DNA of 64,000 nt. Origin: Solea solea. Taxonomy: Eukaryota; Chordata; Actinopteri; Pleuronectiformes; Soleidae. Both the position numbers and the translations under genes were made by a program. Under the pieces are notes generated by a model. That model did no database searches, was not told the DNA's origin, and saw only the letters and a program-made list of their open reading frames with translations. Numbering within the stretch: the first letter of the stretch is position 1; every line of letters begins with the position of its first letter. Positions 34,677 to 47,810 of this stretch are shown in pieces. The stretch lies in the NCBI RefSeq assembly GCF_958295425.1, contig NC_081151.1:23480799-23544798 (forward strand), read 5' to 3'.

Positions 34677-34721
34677 TCCTCCTCCTCCTCCTCCTCCTCC
34701 TCCTCCTCCTCCTCCTCCTCC
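34677..34721. repeat. (CCT)15 microsatellite
   Basis: A pyrimidine trinucleotide run followed directly by CACAG, which resembles a 3' splice site. Confidence 0.96.
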
Positions 34722-34834
34722 ACAGGACTTGACTCTGGTAGTTTTCAGATTGTTTAGTTGCAATTAGAGCTGCAGCAGCTTGATCACTGTGATCAGTCAA
34801 CAGTGACAGCCATTAACCAGCTAATACCTTACTC

Positions 34835-34882
34835 TGTGTGTGTGTGTGTGTGTGCGTGCATGTGTGTGTGTGTGTGTGTGCG

Positions 34883-34922
<40 letters not shown>
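34835..34922. repeat. Compound (TG)n microsatellite, 88 bp
   Basis: TG runs broken by TGCGTGCATG and GCGCGTGTATG interruptions. Confidence 0.97.
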
Positions 34923-34925
<3 letters not shown>

Positions 34926-35047
34926 ATTAGCTGCCTGGCCACAGCACATTAACAGTCCATTCATTATCCGTGTGAATCTCCCTCTGCACTTAAAGCTTTG
35001 ATCCGTAAAACCTCCAAACAACAACCTGAGGTGTGAAGCTGCTGAAT

Positions 35048-35086
<39 letters not shown>

Positions 35087-36693
35087 CTTCATATACTTCT
35101 GTGAAGGTGTGAATTATTTAGTTCATGTTTGTTCTCAACAACAGAAGAACTTCCTCAAGTTACCTGACATGTTTTTAAAGGCACAGGAAGTCATTATCTG
35201 CCACCAGGGGGCGCTCACTTGTACTCTGACTTTGATCCCAGTGTATTTCAACAAAGAACAGCTTTACACGTGTATTCCACTAACCCTGTGTGAAGTGATG
35301 AATGGTTTAAGAGTCATTTATCTTCTTTAATAATGTAAAACACACAAATGAATGCAGGAATAAACTATTTATTTGTTTCAATTGAAGTTTAATTCAAAAA
35401 CTAAAATATTTAACCAGGTTCAAATTGTAAAACTGTTAAAATTAGACTTAGAATCTAGTTTTAAAGTGATTTAAATCGCAACTTTGGATTAAATTTTGGA
35501 TTAAACTTAAAACTCAAGTTTATTGACAGACAAGTGGACACGGAGATGTTTGATGAATAAATACAGAGTTTAAAGCACAGTTTTTACAGTTATCACAATA
35601 ATATTGTGACTCTCTGTTGTTTTAAACAGGATAATCATGAGAGGAAGTGTTCACATCGTTCCTCCTCTCCTCTCCTCTCCTCTGCTCTCCTCTCCTCTCC
35701 TCTCCTCTCGCCTCTGACCGTTTGCACTTAACAGCGTTTTAACCGCGACACGACTCTGCCGTGTTTTGGACGATGGAGTCGTGAGACGCGCCGATGATTT
35801 TATGGAGGAAATAAACAATAAGTTCCGCAGTAAAAAAGAAAAAAAATCCCAGAACGTGGCTTTACTGTGTGTTCATTATCTGCTAGTGCTCTTTAATGAC
35901 AATCAGATGCATGGACTAATTACTGTGTGTGTGTGTGTGTGACTGCAAGGTCAGCGAAGGGCATCATGTTTATGTGTGTGTTTATGGAGCTGCGTTTAAA
36001 AAAAGGAGATGAAATTACAGATACGCTGCACTCGCTCTGTGTGTGTGTGTGTGTGCGTGTGTGTTACAATGAACGTAACCTTGACTAAAGGGCAAAATAA
36101 AGGGCAAATTGGAATAAATTTATCAAATTATAAAGCCTCGTGCAATATTTATCACCAGCGGATCCACCATTCATTACAAAAGATTAAATACCAACTTGTA
36201 TCAATAATTCATCCTCTTAATCTTCATTTTTAGTGCAATTAAGAGCAGAGGCAAATGACATATTTCACACCCGACTCCAAGGCGCTCAGTAATTATTCCA
36301 CTGGATGAGGCCAACGCCAACGCCAGCAAACGCTCAAACCCTAACGTGTTTGGACACATTTATCTGACTCCATTATCGCTCTGTGCTTAATGACAGTGAC
36401 ACTGATCAAATTACTTCACTTTATATCACACAACGGGAGCCCAGATGAATGCATTACTGTCCCACGACGTTCAAGAAGAATTAGGATGAGGGAAAATATC
36501 AAATTGCAAAAATCTAAGTCAAACATTTGTTCTATATATTCACTGAATTATAGATTAAAAACAATACACATCAACATACATCAGATACTATATATATATA
36601 TATATATATATCTCATGTATATTTACTTTTAAAATGTAATGCAAGGATAAACATTTTAAATGTATGAATTGTTTTCCAGATTTTAGATTTTCC

Positions 36694-37249
36694 ATGTCAG
36701 TGTAAGTCTGCGACGTCTTCAGAACATGTTCACGTCTTTGTCTCACAGTGACATAAAGACGTTGTTCACGTCTTTATGTCACTGTGAGACAGACTTTTAC
36801 AACAGGAAACTGAAGTCTGTAAACCACTCACTCTCCCACACCAAAGCCCATAGAGAAAATCAGTGATTTAAACATCTCACACACACAGGAGTTGTTGATC
36901 CACTGCTGCCTCCATCACTAAGTTCAAATGTTGTTATTTTGTCAATTCGGCATTTAAAATCCTTTGTTCAGATTGACCTCAGTGACACAAAGTGACCACA
37001 CGAGGCAGCAGAGAACCAGCAGCTCCTGTGTCCCTGCGAGCTTAAATCAGTGATTTTCTCTATGGGGTTTGGTGTGTGAGAGTGAGTGTTTTACAGACTT
37101 CAGTTTCCTGTTGGAGAAGTCCGTCTCACAGTGAGATAAAGACGTGATCAGGTTCTTAAAGTCATTGTAGACTTAAACACGCGTTCATTTTCATTCAAAG
37201 TGGCTAAAAATCCGTCTTATGTGTAAAAACCCTGAACTGTCCCTTTAAA
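36694..37249. mobile_element. Inverted-repeat MITE-like element, copy 7 (most complete right end)
   Basis: It has both long arms and ends in CCCTGAACTGTCCCTTTAAA, the reverse complement of the TTTAAAGGGA-type left end seen in other copies. A short internal duplication of the GTCTTTGTCTCACAGTGACATAAAGACG hairpin word lies at about 36733-36790. It is the best copy for building a consensus. Confidence 0.82.
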
Positions 37250-37607
37250 AAGTGAACACTCGTTAATTGAAGCTCATGTTGACCTTGTTTTATATTTTTT
37301 ATGATTTTGAATTCATGTCATTGTTTCTAGAACAATGTTAGTCTCTTACCTTCTATTAATTAATAGCTGGCGTGGTCGTCGTAGCAACAACAGGTGTGGT
37401 GTGAGGTCATTGCCTTAACGAGTCTCTGCAGGGTAATACAGTGTGTCTGTGTGTGTGTGTGTGTGTGTGTCTCCTGGTGCCAATAAGAGCTTGTTGTTAT
37501 TAGTGTGAACATATGTTGTCACTCTGACGAGGTCCAACACTCCTCCGTCTCTCCTCCGTCTCTCCTCCGTCTCATCCCTCTGTCCTGTGACATTCACTCG
37601 TCCTTCT

Positions 37608-37646
<39 letters not shown>

Positions 37647-38585
37647 TCCTCTCGGTGAACGGCGAGTGAAAAAAAATGAAAAGTATAAATGAACGACGTT
37701 AAAAGATGAGTGGAGAGACGGACGTATCCATCAGCCTCCTCTCATCCTGCATCCATCCATCTGACTCCTCTCTCACTCACCACCCATCCATCACCCTCAC
37801 TTTCTCTTTCTTTCTTTCTTAGCCTTACTTTCCTTTTATCTCTGGTTGTCTTTCTCTCTATCTTTCAGTTTTCTCTGCACTTCACCTGTCTCATCCTCTC
37901 TTCACTTCCTCCCTGTTTCCTCTCTTTCTCTCTCTCTCATTCTACATCATCCCTCCTTTCCCTTCTCTGTCTTTCCAGAAGTTCCAGTTTCTCCTTCCCA
38001 CATCCGTCTTAAACTCATCCTCATCCCTCTATTCCTGAGGTTTCCCCCACACTCTTCCTCTTCTTCCCTTCTTCCTCTTCATCGTCTTTTCCACTCTATC
38101 CCTCCACGTCTCCTTCTTCACTCGTTCTCTTCAGTTTAAAGCCTCGCAGACCTTTACGTCTCTTCATTCATCCCCCATTTCTCTCTCTCTCTCTCTCCAC
38201 CTCCAAGCTCCCATCCCCTCCTTCCTTCCCTCCCTCCCTCCTCTCCTTCCCTCCTTCCCTCTCTGGAGCGGCGATTCATGTAAATGTCAGGAAATATCAG
38301 AGGAGAGGTTCTGGGATTAGGCAGCGAGGAGGAGATACAGTGATACCAGCAAATATATAACACTCTGACAAGACGGGGGATTAGGACACACACACACACA
38401 CATGCATGCACATGCACACACACGCACGCGCATACACACACACACACACTGAGAGGGTAGATTATTGTGTGCCGCTGCATTTTAAAGATTTGTTGTGCAT
38501 GTGTGAAGATTTTCAAGTGACATCTGTCGTGTTTTGTTGCATATTAAAGATGAAGGAAAGGTTGAGAGAGTGTGTGTGTGTGTGC

Positions 38586-38621
<36 letters not shown>

Positions 38622-38761
38622 TCAGGGCGAGTGAACACAGACAGAGAGGGAGTGAGGAGGAGTCGAGGTGGAAAGGTGTTTAATACGAGTGTGAAAGCAG
38701 TGTAATATTTAACAGCTTAGTGGGATTTGTCTGTCACATTACAGGGGATTGGACTGGTCTG

Positions 38762-38797
<36 letters not shown>

Positions 38798-39476
38798 GTG
38801 ACGGCTCCTGAATCTGAATGTTTCCGTGGAGTTTCATCACTCAGATGTTATAAAAGTGTCATCATGTTTGGACAGACGATATATTACCCCCACGTGAAGG
38901 AGAGTTGAAGACAGAAATGTCTCTCACAGCAAAAATGAAATTTCAAGGGTTTTAAATGAAGTTTCATTTTTCCACAGAGAGAGAATTGGTGTTTTACTCC
39001 AAACAGATCAATCTGATACAAATCTGATTCACAACAACAAGTTTCTCTCTCTCTGAAAAAGAAAAAAACAGGCTGGGCTTTGTCTGTGTGTATATCTCGT
39101 ATTAAATTAATGTTATTTAAGCAGATTAAACTCAGATTAATGACAAAAACAACAACTAAAAAGCCCACACAGGGTCAGAGTTCACACAGAAACACTGAAA
39201 TCTAACAAAATAATCTTCTATATTCTCCTAAAACACAATAATAATGCTTAAAAAAACCCATTATTTCCTCATGTAATCACTTAAAATGTTAATTTAATGA
39301 ATTTAACTATTACACAGAGATATTTGATAAAAGTGAGTACATTTTCTCACGTCTTTATCTGCTGCAGGTGACTTTGATTCACTGTAACACACACACACAC
39401 ACTTACTGTACATTTCTTATTTCTTATTTTTTCTTTTCAAGAATCGGGGAAGACTGGAGCGTACCACTTTCCCTCA

Positions 39477-39507
39477 GGGGGTGGGGGTGGGGGGGGGGGG
39501 GGGGGGG
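39477..39507 (+). repeat. G-run block with a 19-G homopolymer
   Basis: Three neighbouring G runs (4-5, 5 and 19 bases) give strong G-quadruplex potential on the transcript strand. Confidence 0.95.
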
Positions 39508-39671
39508 TGTTGTGGAGGGAAAAGGTGACGGGTCGAGATTAGAACGTGTTCTTTTGGACACGGGGGACATAAATCCTGTTAGAGAGCTGAAACACACACA
39601 CACACACACAGGTGTATATATATTGAATACACACTTAAAGGCACATACAGCAAAACTACTGACACACACAG

Positions 39672-39712
<41 letters not shown>

Positions 39713-39781
39713 TTCTCAGGCAGGAAGTGATAAGTGACCTCAGATGTGGCTCTTCTCACAGTCTGAGTTGAGTTAAATAAT

Positions 39782-39812
<31 letters not shown>

Positions 39813-40044
39813 CTTATCAGTGTAGCTGGTGGAGACAGCTTGTTGGCCTCAGGCTTCTATTTCACCCCATGGACCACACAGACAAGGAAGGGGGGAGGAG
39901 AGAGTGGGGTGAGGTGGTGAGACGAGGATTGTGGGTAAAAAGAGAGAGAGAGAGCAGAGGAGAGTAAAGATGGAGAGCAGGTGAGAATGATGGAGGAGCA
40001 TAAACATGATGCGTTCACTGACACTGACGGAATTTACAAAAACT

Positions 40045-40240
40045 TTTCCTCTACACAGTTGCGGCGCGGCACGGCTCGACTCTACGCGGTTTGGTTGGTT
40101 TTCGGTTACTATAAAGCTCCTCCTCAATGTGGGCGGAGCCATCACATCACCGTCAACCGAAGCGTTGTTGCACTCTTCTCGTCTTCCACTCGTCGTGGAA
40201 ACGTCTACAGAGAAGAAAGCGGCGTCTTGTTTCACCGTTA
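40045..40240. mobile_element. MITE-like fragment (second family)
   Basis: GGCTCGACTCTACGCGGTTT, TTTTCGGTTACTATAAAGCT and AATGTGGGCGGAGCCATCAC are words I recognise from a common teleost non-autonomous DNA transposon. No coding sequence is present. Confidence 0.55.
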
Positions 40241-41679
40241 ACTTCAGGATGCCAAAGAGTTTTCCTAAATAAGGTGTTTTATATTTACTAATAAAGGGCT
40301 AGTATGCGACTTATATGCATGTTAGTAAGCACCTAGTTAATGGTGAATACGTGTTCCCTAATCTAAAGTCTGACTGAATATTAAATCTTAATTTTAAAGA
40401 TATTAGATTTTTTGTGTAATTGTTCAGCCATAATGACAATAATATTTGTTCAAGAGTTTATATAGAGTTTACAATAATAGTGATCTTTGTAAATAAGCCA
40501 CACGCCGCGAGTTTGACACCGCTGACATTGGTCTTGCTCGTGGGTGGAGCTAAACAATTTAATCGCGACTATTTTGTCGTACACTTTTGTCGTAAAAACA
40601 GGAAGTTGAGTTCAACGTTGCACACATTTATGACACATTTATGAGTTTTATTTTTATTTATTTATTTATTTATTTTTATAAAAACAAACAAACTTGTATT
40701 TTTCATATAAAAAGTATTAATTCTTCTTATTTATTCTTATTATTCTTTTATTGAGGTGAAGGTGAAACAGACTCTGATATCAGCAAATGATGAGTGAGTA
40801 GAATTCTGAGTGTCAAAGTAATGGAAATGAGAGGAGGATGAAATAAGGATAAGAAAGAGAAAGGGATGCAGTGGAGGAGGAGGAGGAGGATGAGGAGGAG
40901 GAGTAGTGAGGTTTGATGGAGATGCAGGTTTGTGGAGATTGAAGCATCCTGAACATGCAGAGCGACTCGTCTCTCCCCCTCTGAGTGATTTAAATATTGA
41001 CCTCAGGTTATTACCGGGTTTTTAAAATCAAATTACCGAGTGTTGGACTCCTGCCTGATTCCTGATAGAGCCAATCAGACGCCGCGGCACACTGCACTTT
41101 ACATAAATTAAGATTAAAGTTGTCGGAAGTTTCTTTTTTTTTTTCTTTTTTTGGAGTGAGTTTAAACCGTCACTTTATCAAGATGGTTTTAAGAAAAAGG
41201 AGAAAATCTATCTGAGAGTCGGTGTTAATCCTGGTTTAAGATCCACCCAGCTGCATTTTCAGGTCAGTGTGTGTGTGTGTGTGTGTGTGTGTGACATAAA
41301 AGCCCTGCGGCCTCACACACTCTCACACACACACACACTGCAACAACACTGTCGGCAGCCGAGTATTTAAAGATGAAAGTTTGCAGCATCAGGGATTCAT
41401 TTATGCACAATATTTACATATTTCAACATATTCAACATTCATGTCTATATGTTATAAAAATTAATCTCATTTTTACTTTTACAAACACAGGGAAGTCTGA
41501 TTCAGTCACAACACGTCACGTATGGATTCTTACACCAGTGGAACTCAAATCTGCAACAGATGACAATAGTTTATTTTTTGAGCCAAAACTTTTTGTTTTC
41601 TTTCTATTTTCTTTCCCCTGTTGTATTTATATTATAACTGACACATTTTGAACTAATAATTTTTGTCGATATTTTTTGG

Positions 41680-41800
41680 ATGAATGGGTTTGAATGATTT
41701 CTTTGTTTTGTGGAGCAAAGAAACTGGAAAATATTCACATTTAAGAAGCTCAAAAATCTATTTAATTCATAAAAAAAAACACTAAAACTGATTAATTAAT
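41680..41800 (+). repeat. Dispersed 'aatattcacatttaagaagctg' family, single copy
   Basis: It contains the words GATTTCTTTGTTTTGTGGAG and AAATATTCACATTTAAGAAG, shared with copies at about 735-860, 19500-19625, 19880-19990 (reverse), 32110-32205 (reverse), 32585-32770 (reverse), 44730-44960 and 45090-45240. It is a non-coding dispersed element of unknown class. Confidence 0.75.
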
Positions 41801-42673
41801 GATCAATGAAACGAAGTATTTGTGTATTTGGACGTGTGCTTTTTGCTTTAAATGGATGATACCGTTTCAATCCCTTCATTCAATTTTTAATGAAGTAAAA
41901 ATGCTTTAAAACAATGAATGATTATTTATAAAACTACAAAATATGAATCAGTAAAAGTAGAAACTGTGCACTTAAAATGGATTATTAATCGTTATTAAAA
42001 CGGCAGAGACACACCCTGCACAGATCGCCAGTCCATAGTTTTTGGATTTTCACACCGATCACAAACGGTCTCGGAGTTACAGTAATGAGACGCACACATG
42101 TTAAATCACAGAAGGGTTAAACGCAGTCTCGTTATTAAGATCATTCACAGTAAAATCTCACTAAGAAAACTGCATTAAATGTCACAAAAACAACGTGAAG
42201 CTTGTTTGTTGGGAAATAACTCTTTGTGTTAAAAAGTCTGAAACACAGTCAGAGTGACGACTAACGCAGTTAATTATGTGGAAATGAGTGAAATCAGGAG
42301 AAACCAACGCTCCTGCAGACGCACGCGCTCACTGAAGACACACATTATTTCATGTGGAAGTTGTCGAGAGTGAAAAGTGTCTCCCTCCCTCCCTCCCTCC
42401 CGCGTGCGTGCGTGCGTGCGTCTCCTCCCTCCCACCTGCAACATCTATAACGGCTAAATGAAATATGCAAATATGCGCCGCCGTCGATCCCAATAAGAAA
42501 TAATTAACGCTGTCTGCTCTCCGTGGCGGCAGGTATTAGCATGCCAATGCACTCCAAAACGTAATTTATAAAGTCAGTTAAAAAACATCAAGCTCTTTCT
42601 GTGTCTTTGCCGACGGCAATCTGACGTTTGTAATGCACTGACAGAGAGGGGGAGGAAATTGATAGTGGTGGCG

Positions 42674-42713
42674 CTTCTTCTTCTTCTTCTTCTTCTTCTT
42701 CTTCTTCTTCTTT
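42674..42713. repeat. (CTT)13 microsatellite
   Basis: A pure CTT run immediately right of a non-repetitive island. Confidence 0.96.
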
Positions 42714-43139
42714 TAATTTTCCCTTCCTGATATTTTTCAAATATTTAATTACGTGGTTGGTTTTGAAGCCACAGATGGTTTGTGTTGTATTTCCTTGTTA
42801 AACATGGATACAGCAGCCGCGCTCCTGATTACACCTACAACTATTTGAGTTTGATGAAAGTTTCCAGGGAAAGTTAACGAGAAAACGCCTGCAGAGACGA
42901 CAAATGAATTTGTTTCCTTCACTTCCACATGTTCACACTTCAGTTTATTATGTCTGTGAGTTTAACCCTCAAACTTTTTCAAGAAAGTGCTTGGAAAATG
43001 AAGGAAGGAGGAGCCACGGTTTGATTGACAGCCTTTTCTGCCTCAGTCCTGTGTGGATTTAGTGATGAAGTTTGTCAAAAGTATGTTTACTGTGTGATAA
43101 ACAACACTTACACTGTTTTAGTGTACCAGTTTTGTTATT

Positions 43140-43290
43140 AGTTTTAATGGTAGTTTAGTAGTAGTGTAGTAGTTAGTAGTTTTAGTAGTTGTGTAGTAGT
43201 TTTAGTGGTAGTTTTAGTAGTTGTTTTATTGGTAGTGTTGGTAGTTGTTTAAGAAGTAGTTTTAGTAGTTTTATTGGTAGTTTTCAATAA
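43140..43290. repeat. TTTTAGTAGT minisatellite
   Basis: Irregular units of GTAGTTTTAGTAGT and GTTTTATTGGTAG run for about 150 bp. Confidence 0.8.
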
Positions 43291-43620
43291 AAACACATCA
43301 TTATCACGTTTCCTTGTTGTTTGTTTGTTTTGTAGATTTGATGCATAAATAAGTGAAATGATCTTCCTTACTGTGATGTAAGTTTCCTACAGTGACTCAA
43401 CTTTTATTTCATTTCATAAATCCTTATTTTTTACGACACAAATTAGTAGGAGGGATAACAAAGAAAGAATATGCAAATGAGCAGCAGGAAGAGTGATGGT
43501 GAAGGGGGTTTATTTCAAAATAAAAGCATTGTCGCTGCTGATGGAAGAGCTGTTCTGAAACAGTGGAGACTATTTATTTTTCATTAAGGGAGAGTGGTGA
43601 AGGAATTCAGCTCTGACAAG

Positions 43621-43652
<32 letters not shown>

Positions 43653-43903
43653 CCTATATACACCCAGACTGCCACAGACATATGGACTGACACATGAATA
43701 TAAATGAATGCATCTATGCAAGGACAAAGAATAAACACTGACAACACTCATGAGCCCACTGACACACACGCACACACTCTCTCTCTGTCCTGACTTAATT
43801 ACACCCCCCCCCCCCCCCCCATCTCTGCGCTCTCACTCAAAGCCACACAATCAAAACCACATTTTGATATAATTTCACTCATTTGCATTTATACATTATA
43901 ACG

Positions 43904-43904
<1 letters not shown>

Positions 43905-43951
<47 letters not shown>
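43905..43951. repeat. (AC)n microsatellite, 47 bp
   Basis: A nearly pure AC run about 80 bp after a 17-C homopolymer (43804-43820). Confidence 0.97.
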
Positions 43952-43953
<2 letters not shown>

Positions 43954-44729
43954 CTGACACTCGCATGAACGCACATACAAACTTAAACACACACACACGC
44001 ATGGGCTCTGATCAGAGATTCTCCATCTTGTACTTAAATAAAAGGCAACATGACCACTGTAGGCTGTAATTACCACCAGAGAGGCTGCTGTGTGTGTGTG
44101 TGTGTGTGTGTGATACCACTCTAGTCTTGCTGTCAGTTTGTGTGTCATTTTTCTATCTTTCCTTGTGATATTTTTTTGTCAAGAGAAATAATGAATGAGA
44201 ACAACAACAAAGTGTGTGTGTGTGTGTGAGTGATGTACACTAACACCAGAGTGTTTATCCACGTTTGTCCCCGTTCGTCTCGAGCGCCTTAAAAACCACC
44301 GTCACATCCTCGTTGTCGTGTTTACGCAGACGAGGACACCGAGAGTGAAGGCAGCGGGAGAAGTAATAACGGATGGAACAGAAGGAAAGGAGAGAGAGGG
44401 AGGGAGGGAGGAGCGGGGGGAGGAAAAGAAGTGAGTGAGGAATGTGAGAAAGCACGCTTGAAAAATGAAAAGCACGGACAAATGGAAGGAAGGAGACGCG
44501 AGGACAGCGTGAATGGATGGAGGAAAGGTGGAACAAGGAGATGACGGGGACAAATGAAGGAAGGAAGGATAGAGCAGGGAGGGATGGAGAGATAGAAGTC
44601 CAGAGATGACGAGGAAAGAAACAGAAGAGCGGAGGATTAGAAAGCAATAAAGGTGAAGAGGAGGGGTGTGAAGGAAAGGTGGGAAATAAAAAAGAGGAGT
44701 GGACAGAAAGACGGATGGATTGTTTTCAT

Positions 44730-45240
44730 AATCCATTAAACCGACGACTATTTGCTCACTTAATCAATTCATAAGTTTGGTCCATAAAATGTCAGAGAAA
44801 CCTGGAAATGATGACGTTCTCAAAATCAATCCCTTTTTAATGATGTCTTTGTTTTACACGGAGCAAAATAAACAGAAATTATTCACATTTAAGAAGCTGA
44901 AAAATCTCACAAACTGGTTCTGATTGTTTTAAAAAAGTCGTTATTTATGAACCATCGATTTATTTGTTGCAGTTCTAGTCTCAAAATAAGGAAATCATCA
45001 ATAACATGTGGATTTGTTTTAATAAAAGTGATGTTGAAGCTTCAAAATATCTTTTATTTTGCCCTAAAAACTGTTTCTTTAGCAGTTTCTGTCATTATTA
45101 ATTGATTAATCGTCACTATTACAGGATTTCTTCGTGACGTGGAGCAAAAATAAACTGAAAATATTCACATTTAAGAAGCTGAAAAAACATTTAATTGATT
45201 ATTTAAATAGTGCAATTGATTTAGTTGCAGATGAGGATGG
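44730..45240 (+). repeat. Two copies of the 'aatattcacatttaag' dispersed family
   Basis: Two copies (about 44730-44960 and 45090-45240) share TTCACATTTAAGAAGCTGAA and are separated by AT-rich DNA. Confidence 0.7.
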
Positions 45241-45569
45241 AGGGATGACACTGAGGTCGCAGAGATGGACAGAATAAAGTTGGGCAAAAAGCTGAATGAA
45301 GATGTGGAGACACAAAAAGAACAAAAGATGAGCAGAAAGGGGGGAGGAGGAGGAGGAGGAGCGTGTGTGTGTGTGGGAGGGGTGCGGGGTGTATGAGGAG
45401 GATGGAGGGATGGATAGATGAATGTGACGGAGGTGTGGAGGCTGTTTTTGTCTCTCTACCTGTGAGGCACAGTAAATCAGAAGCAGATAAGGTAATTCTG
45501 CGAGTCGTACATCATCGGGCTGCAGACACTTTTATGGCCAGCAGATTGGCTGTAAGGGCTGCTGATTAC

Positions 45570-45604
<35 letters not shown>

Positions 45605-46258
45605 AGTGAGAGAAAAGAGAGAGAGGCTCTGTACGTCTGACAGATGTGTGAGGTCAGTCCTGTGACATGATATCCCACGTTTCACCTCGTGATCCACGTC
45701 TTCTCTGTGTTCTGTTTGCAGTGTTTTATCTAAAAGTCTAAGAAATAAGAAAGAGAAACAGCAGTTTTTCTAGATCTCATCCTGATTAATTCATTAACAG
45801 CTGCTGCAGATGTTCATTTTCAATCTTCTAGGGGGCGCTGTGGAGCCCGTTTGCCACACACAGTCCTGTGACCCACATCAGACCCTTCTAACCTCTACTA
45901 ACACACAACGTTCACAGAACGTTAGCCTCTGTTTCTCCTCAGGTTAGTTCCAACCAAACCAAAATCTAACATTCAGACAACGTTCTCCTGTGGTTGCACT
46001 GTGGTTTCCACACAACGTTCCTGTTTGGTTGTATTTTGGTTATATATTTTTTATTTTTATTTTTTATATCTATATTATATCTTACTTTTTTACAGACAAT
46101 TGTACATATGAACTACAGAGGGTTATATTTATTGTTATTATTCCCTTAGTCATGTATGTAATAAATATACGTTGTGCCACTGTTGACGACTGTGACAATT
46201 TTCACGTCTATTTGAGTGTCCTTTGCACCGTTAGGGCCAGTTTCCTGGTTTTTGTACG

Positions 46259-46272
46259 GTTGCCATGGTAAC
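46259..46272. promoter_or_regulatory. Perfect palindromic RFX X-box motif
   Basis: GTTGCCATGGTAAC is a full two-half-site RFX-type X-box. It sits in the 24 kb intron. Related sites are at 48255-48268 (GTTGCCGTGGAAAC), 21661-21674 and 34351-34360. Confidence 0.5.
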
Positions 46273-47081
46273 GGCGTTTCCCATAAAGCACACAGAATCA
46301 ACAATGTGTTTTTTAGTGATTTCGCCCATTTTGAGCTAGATACGGTAATCCCTGTGAGCACAGCGCAGGGACATGTAGATATATATGGTATTTCCTGTTG
46401 CCACCGAGTTGCCCCAAAATCCTGAATCTGTGTTACTCTTTATTTTGTCTTGAAAGCGTCTGTGTTTCACAAACTGTCAGTGTGTGTGTGTGTTGTCTGT
46501 GTGTTGTCAGTGTGTTGTCTGTGTGTGTGTGTGTGTGTGTAGTTGGACAGCCTCAGGGCCTGTGGGCCTCGGTGCTGAAGCTGACGTCAGGTCAGATGTT
46601 CAGCTTCTCTGGTCGACCGTTCTCTGAATATTTAAAACTTTTCTACACACTCGTGAAAATCTGCACCGCTTTTAAAATTACAAACGCCGCCGGTGGTTAA
46701 TTACAATTTCATGACGTTCTACAGTAAAGACCAGTGGAGCTCGTGGGGGGGGGGGACATGTGGGGTGGTGTACGGGCGAGAAGGAAACAAAATGGCTGCT
46801 GAGAAATGTGGAGTTACTGTATATGTGGAGCCAGAGCAGAGCAGAGGGTGTTTATTTAGTATTTATTCTGCACTTCATCATCTCCTCCTCCACTAATCCA
46901 GCGGCTGAGGCACGCACCACTGACCACGCTGTATCACTAACCTCTGCCTGGATCACAGACACAGACACAGAGAGAGAGGATGTCTATCCCTCCATCTGAA
47001 ACCTTGTTAAATATTCATTGACAATTATTCCGCTTTGACCGAGGAGTTAGAAGATGCTACTGCAGAGAGAGAGAGAGAGAG

Positions 47082-47134
<53 letters not shown>

Positions 47135-47760
47135 GTGAAAGAGTGAGAGATGAAGGAGAAGAATAATAGAAGATGGTCTTGGTATTATGATACATCACTT
47201 GTGTGTAAAAATCAGTAAATGACCTGCGGATAAACACACACACACAGTCAGAGGTGTGAGCATGATTAGGTGAATGTATTAAATATTAAATATCACATTG
47301 TGCCTTTGGTGGATTCATCTGAGAGTGAATGAGTGAATGGTCCACAGTCACAGTCGACTGAGGTTCAGCTTCTTAAAGAAGTCGGAAAAAATGTGTTCAA
47401 ACTGGAAAAATCTAACATTTAAATGCAGTTTTTAATCAGCTGTTTGCTCGTCACTTCCCTCCTTCCTCAACTTACTTTCTTTACTCACATTTCCTTCCGT
47501 CCTTCCTTCCTTTCTTTCTTCCTCATTTCTTTCTTTCTTTACTGACGTTTCCTTCCGTCCTTCTGTCCTTCCGTCCTTCCTTCCTTCCTTGACTATTCAG
47601 GGGCGATTTTCTCTCAAAACTTGAACAGTTTTCTTGATTCTCTTTTCCGACAAACAGACAAACTTTTACTGACACGAACACGAAACAGTTAAACATGAAC
47701 ACAAGTTAAACCGTTTTGTTAAAATGTCACGAAAGATAAAACATGACAAAAATGAGCCAA

Positions 47761-47763
<3 letters not shown>

Positions 47764-47807
<44 letters not shown>
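47764..47807. repeat. (TG)22 microsatellite
   Basis: A pure 44-bp run of TG in the 24 kb intron. Confidence 0.97.
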
Positions 47808-47810
<3 letters not shown>

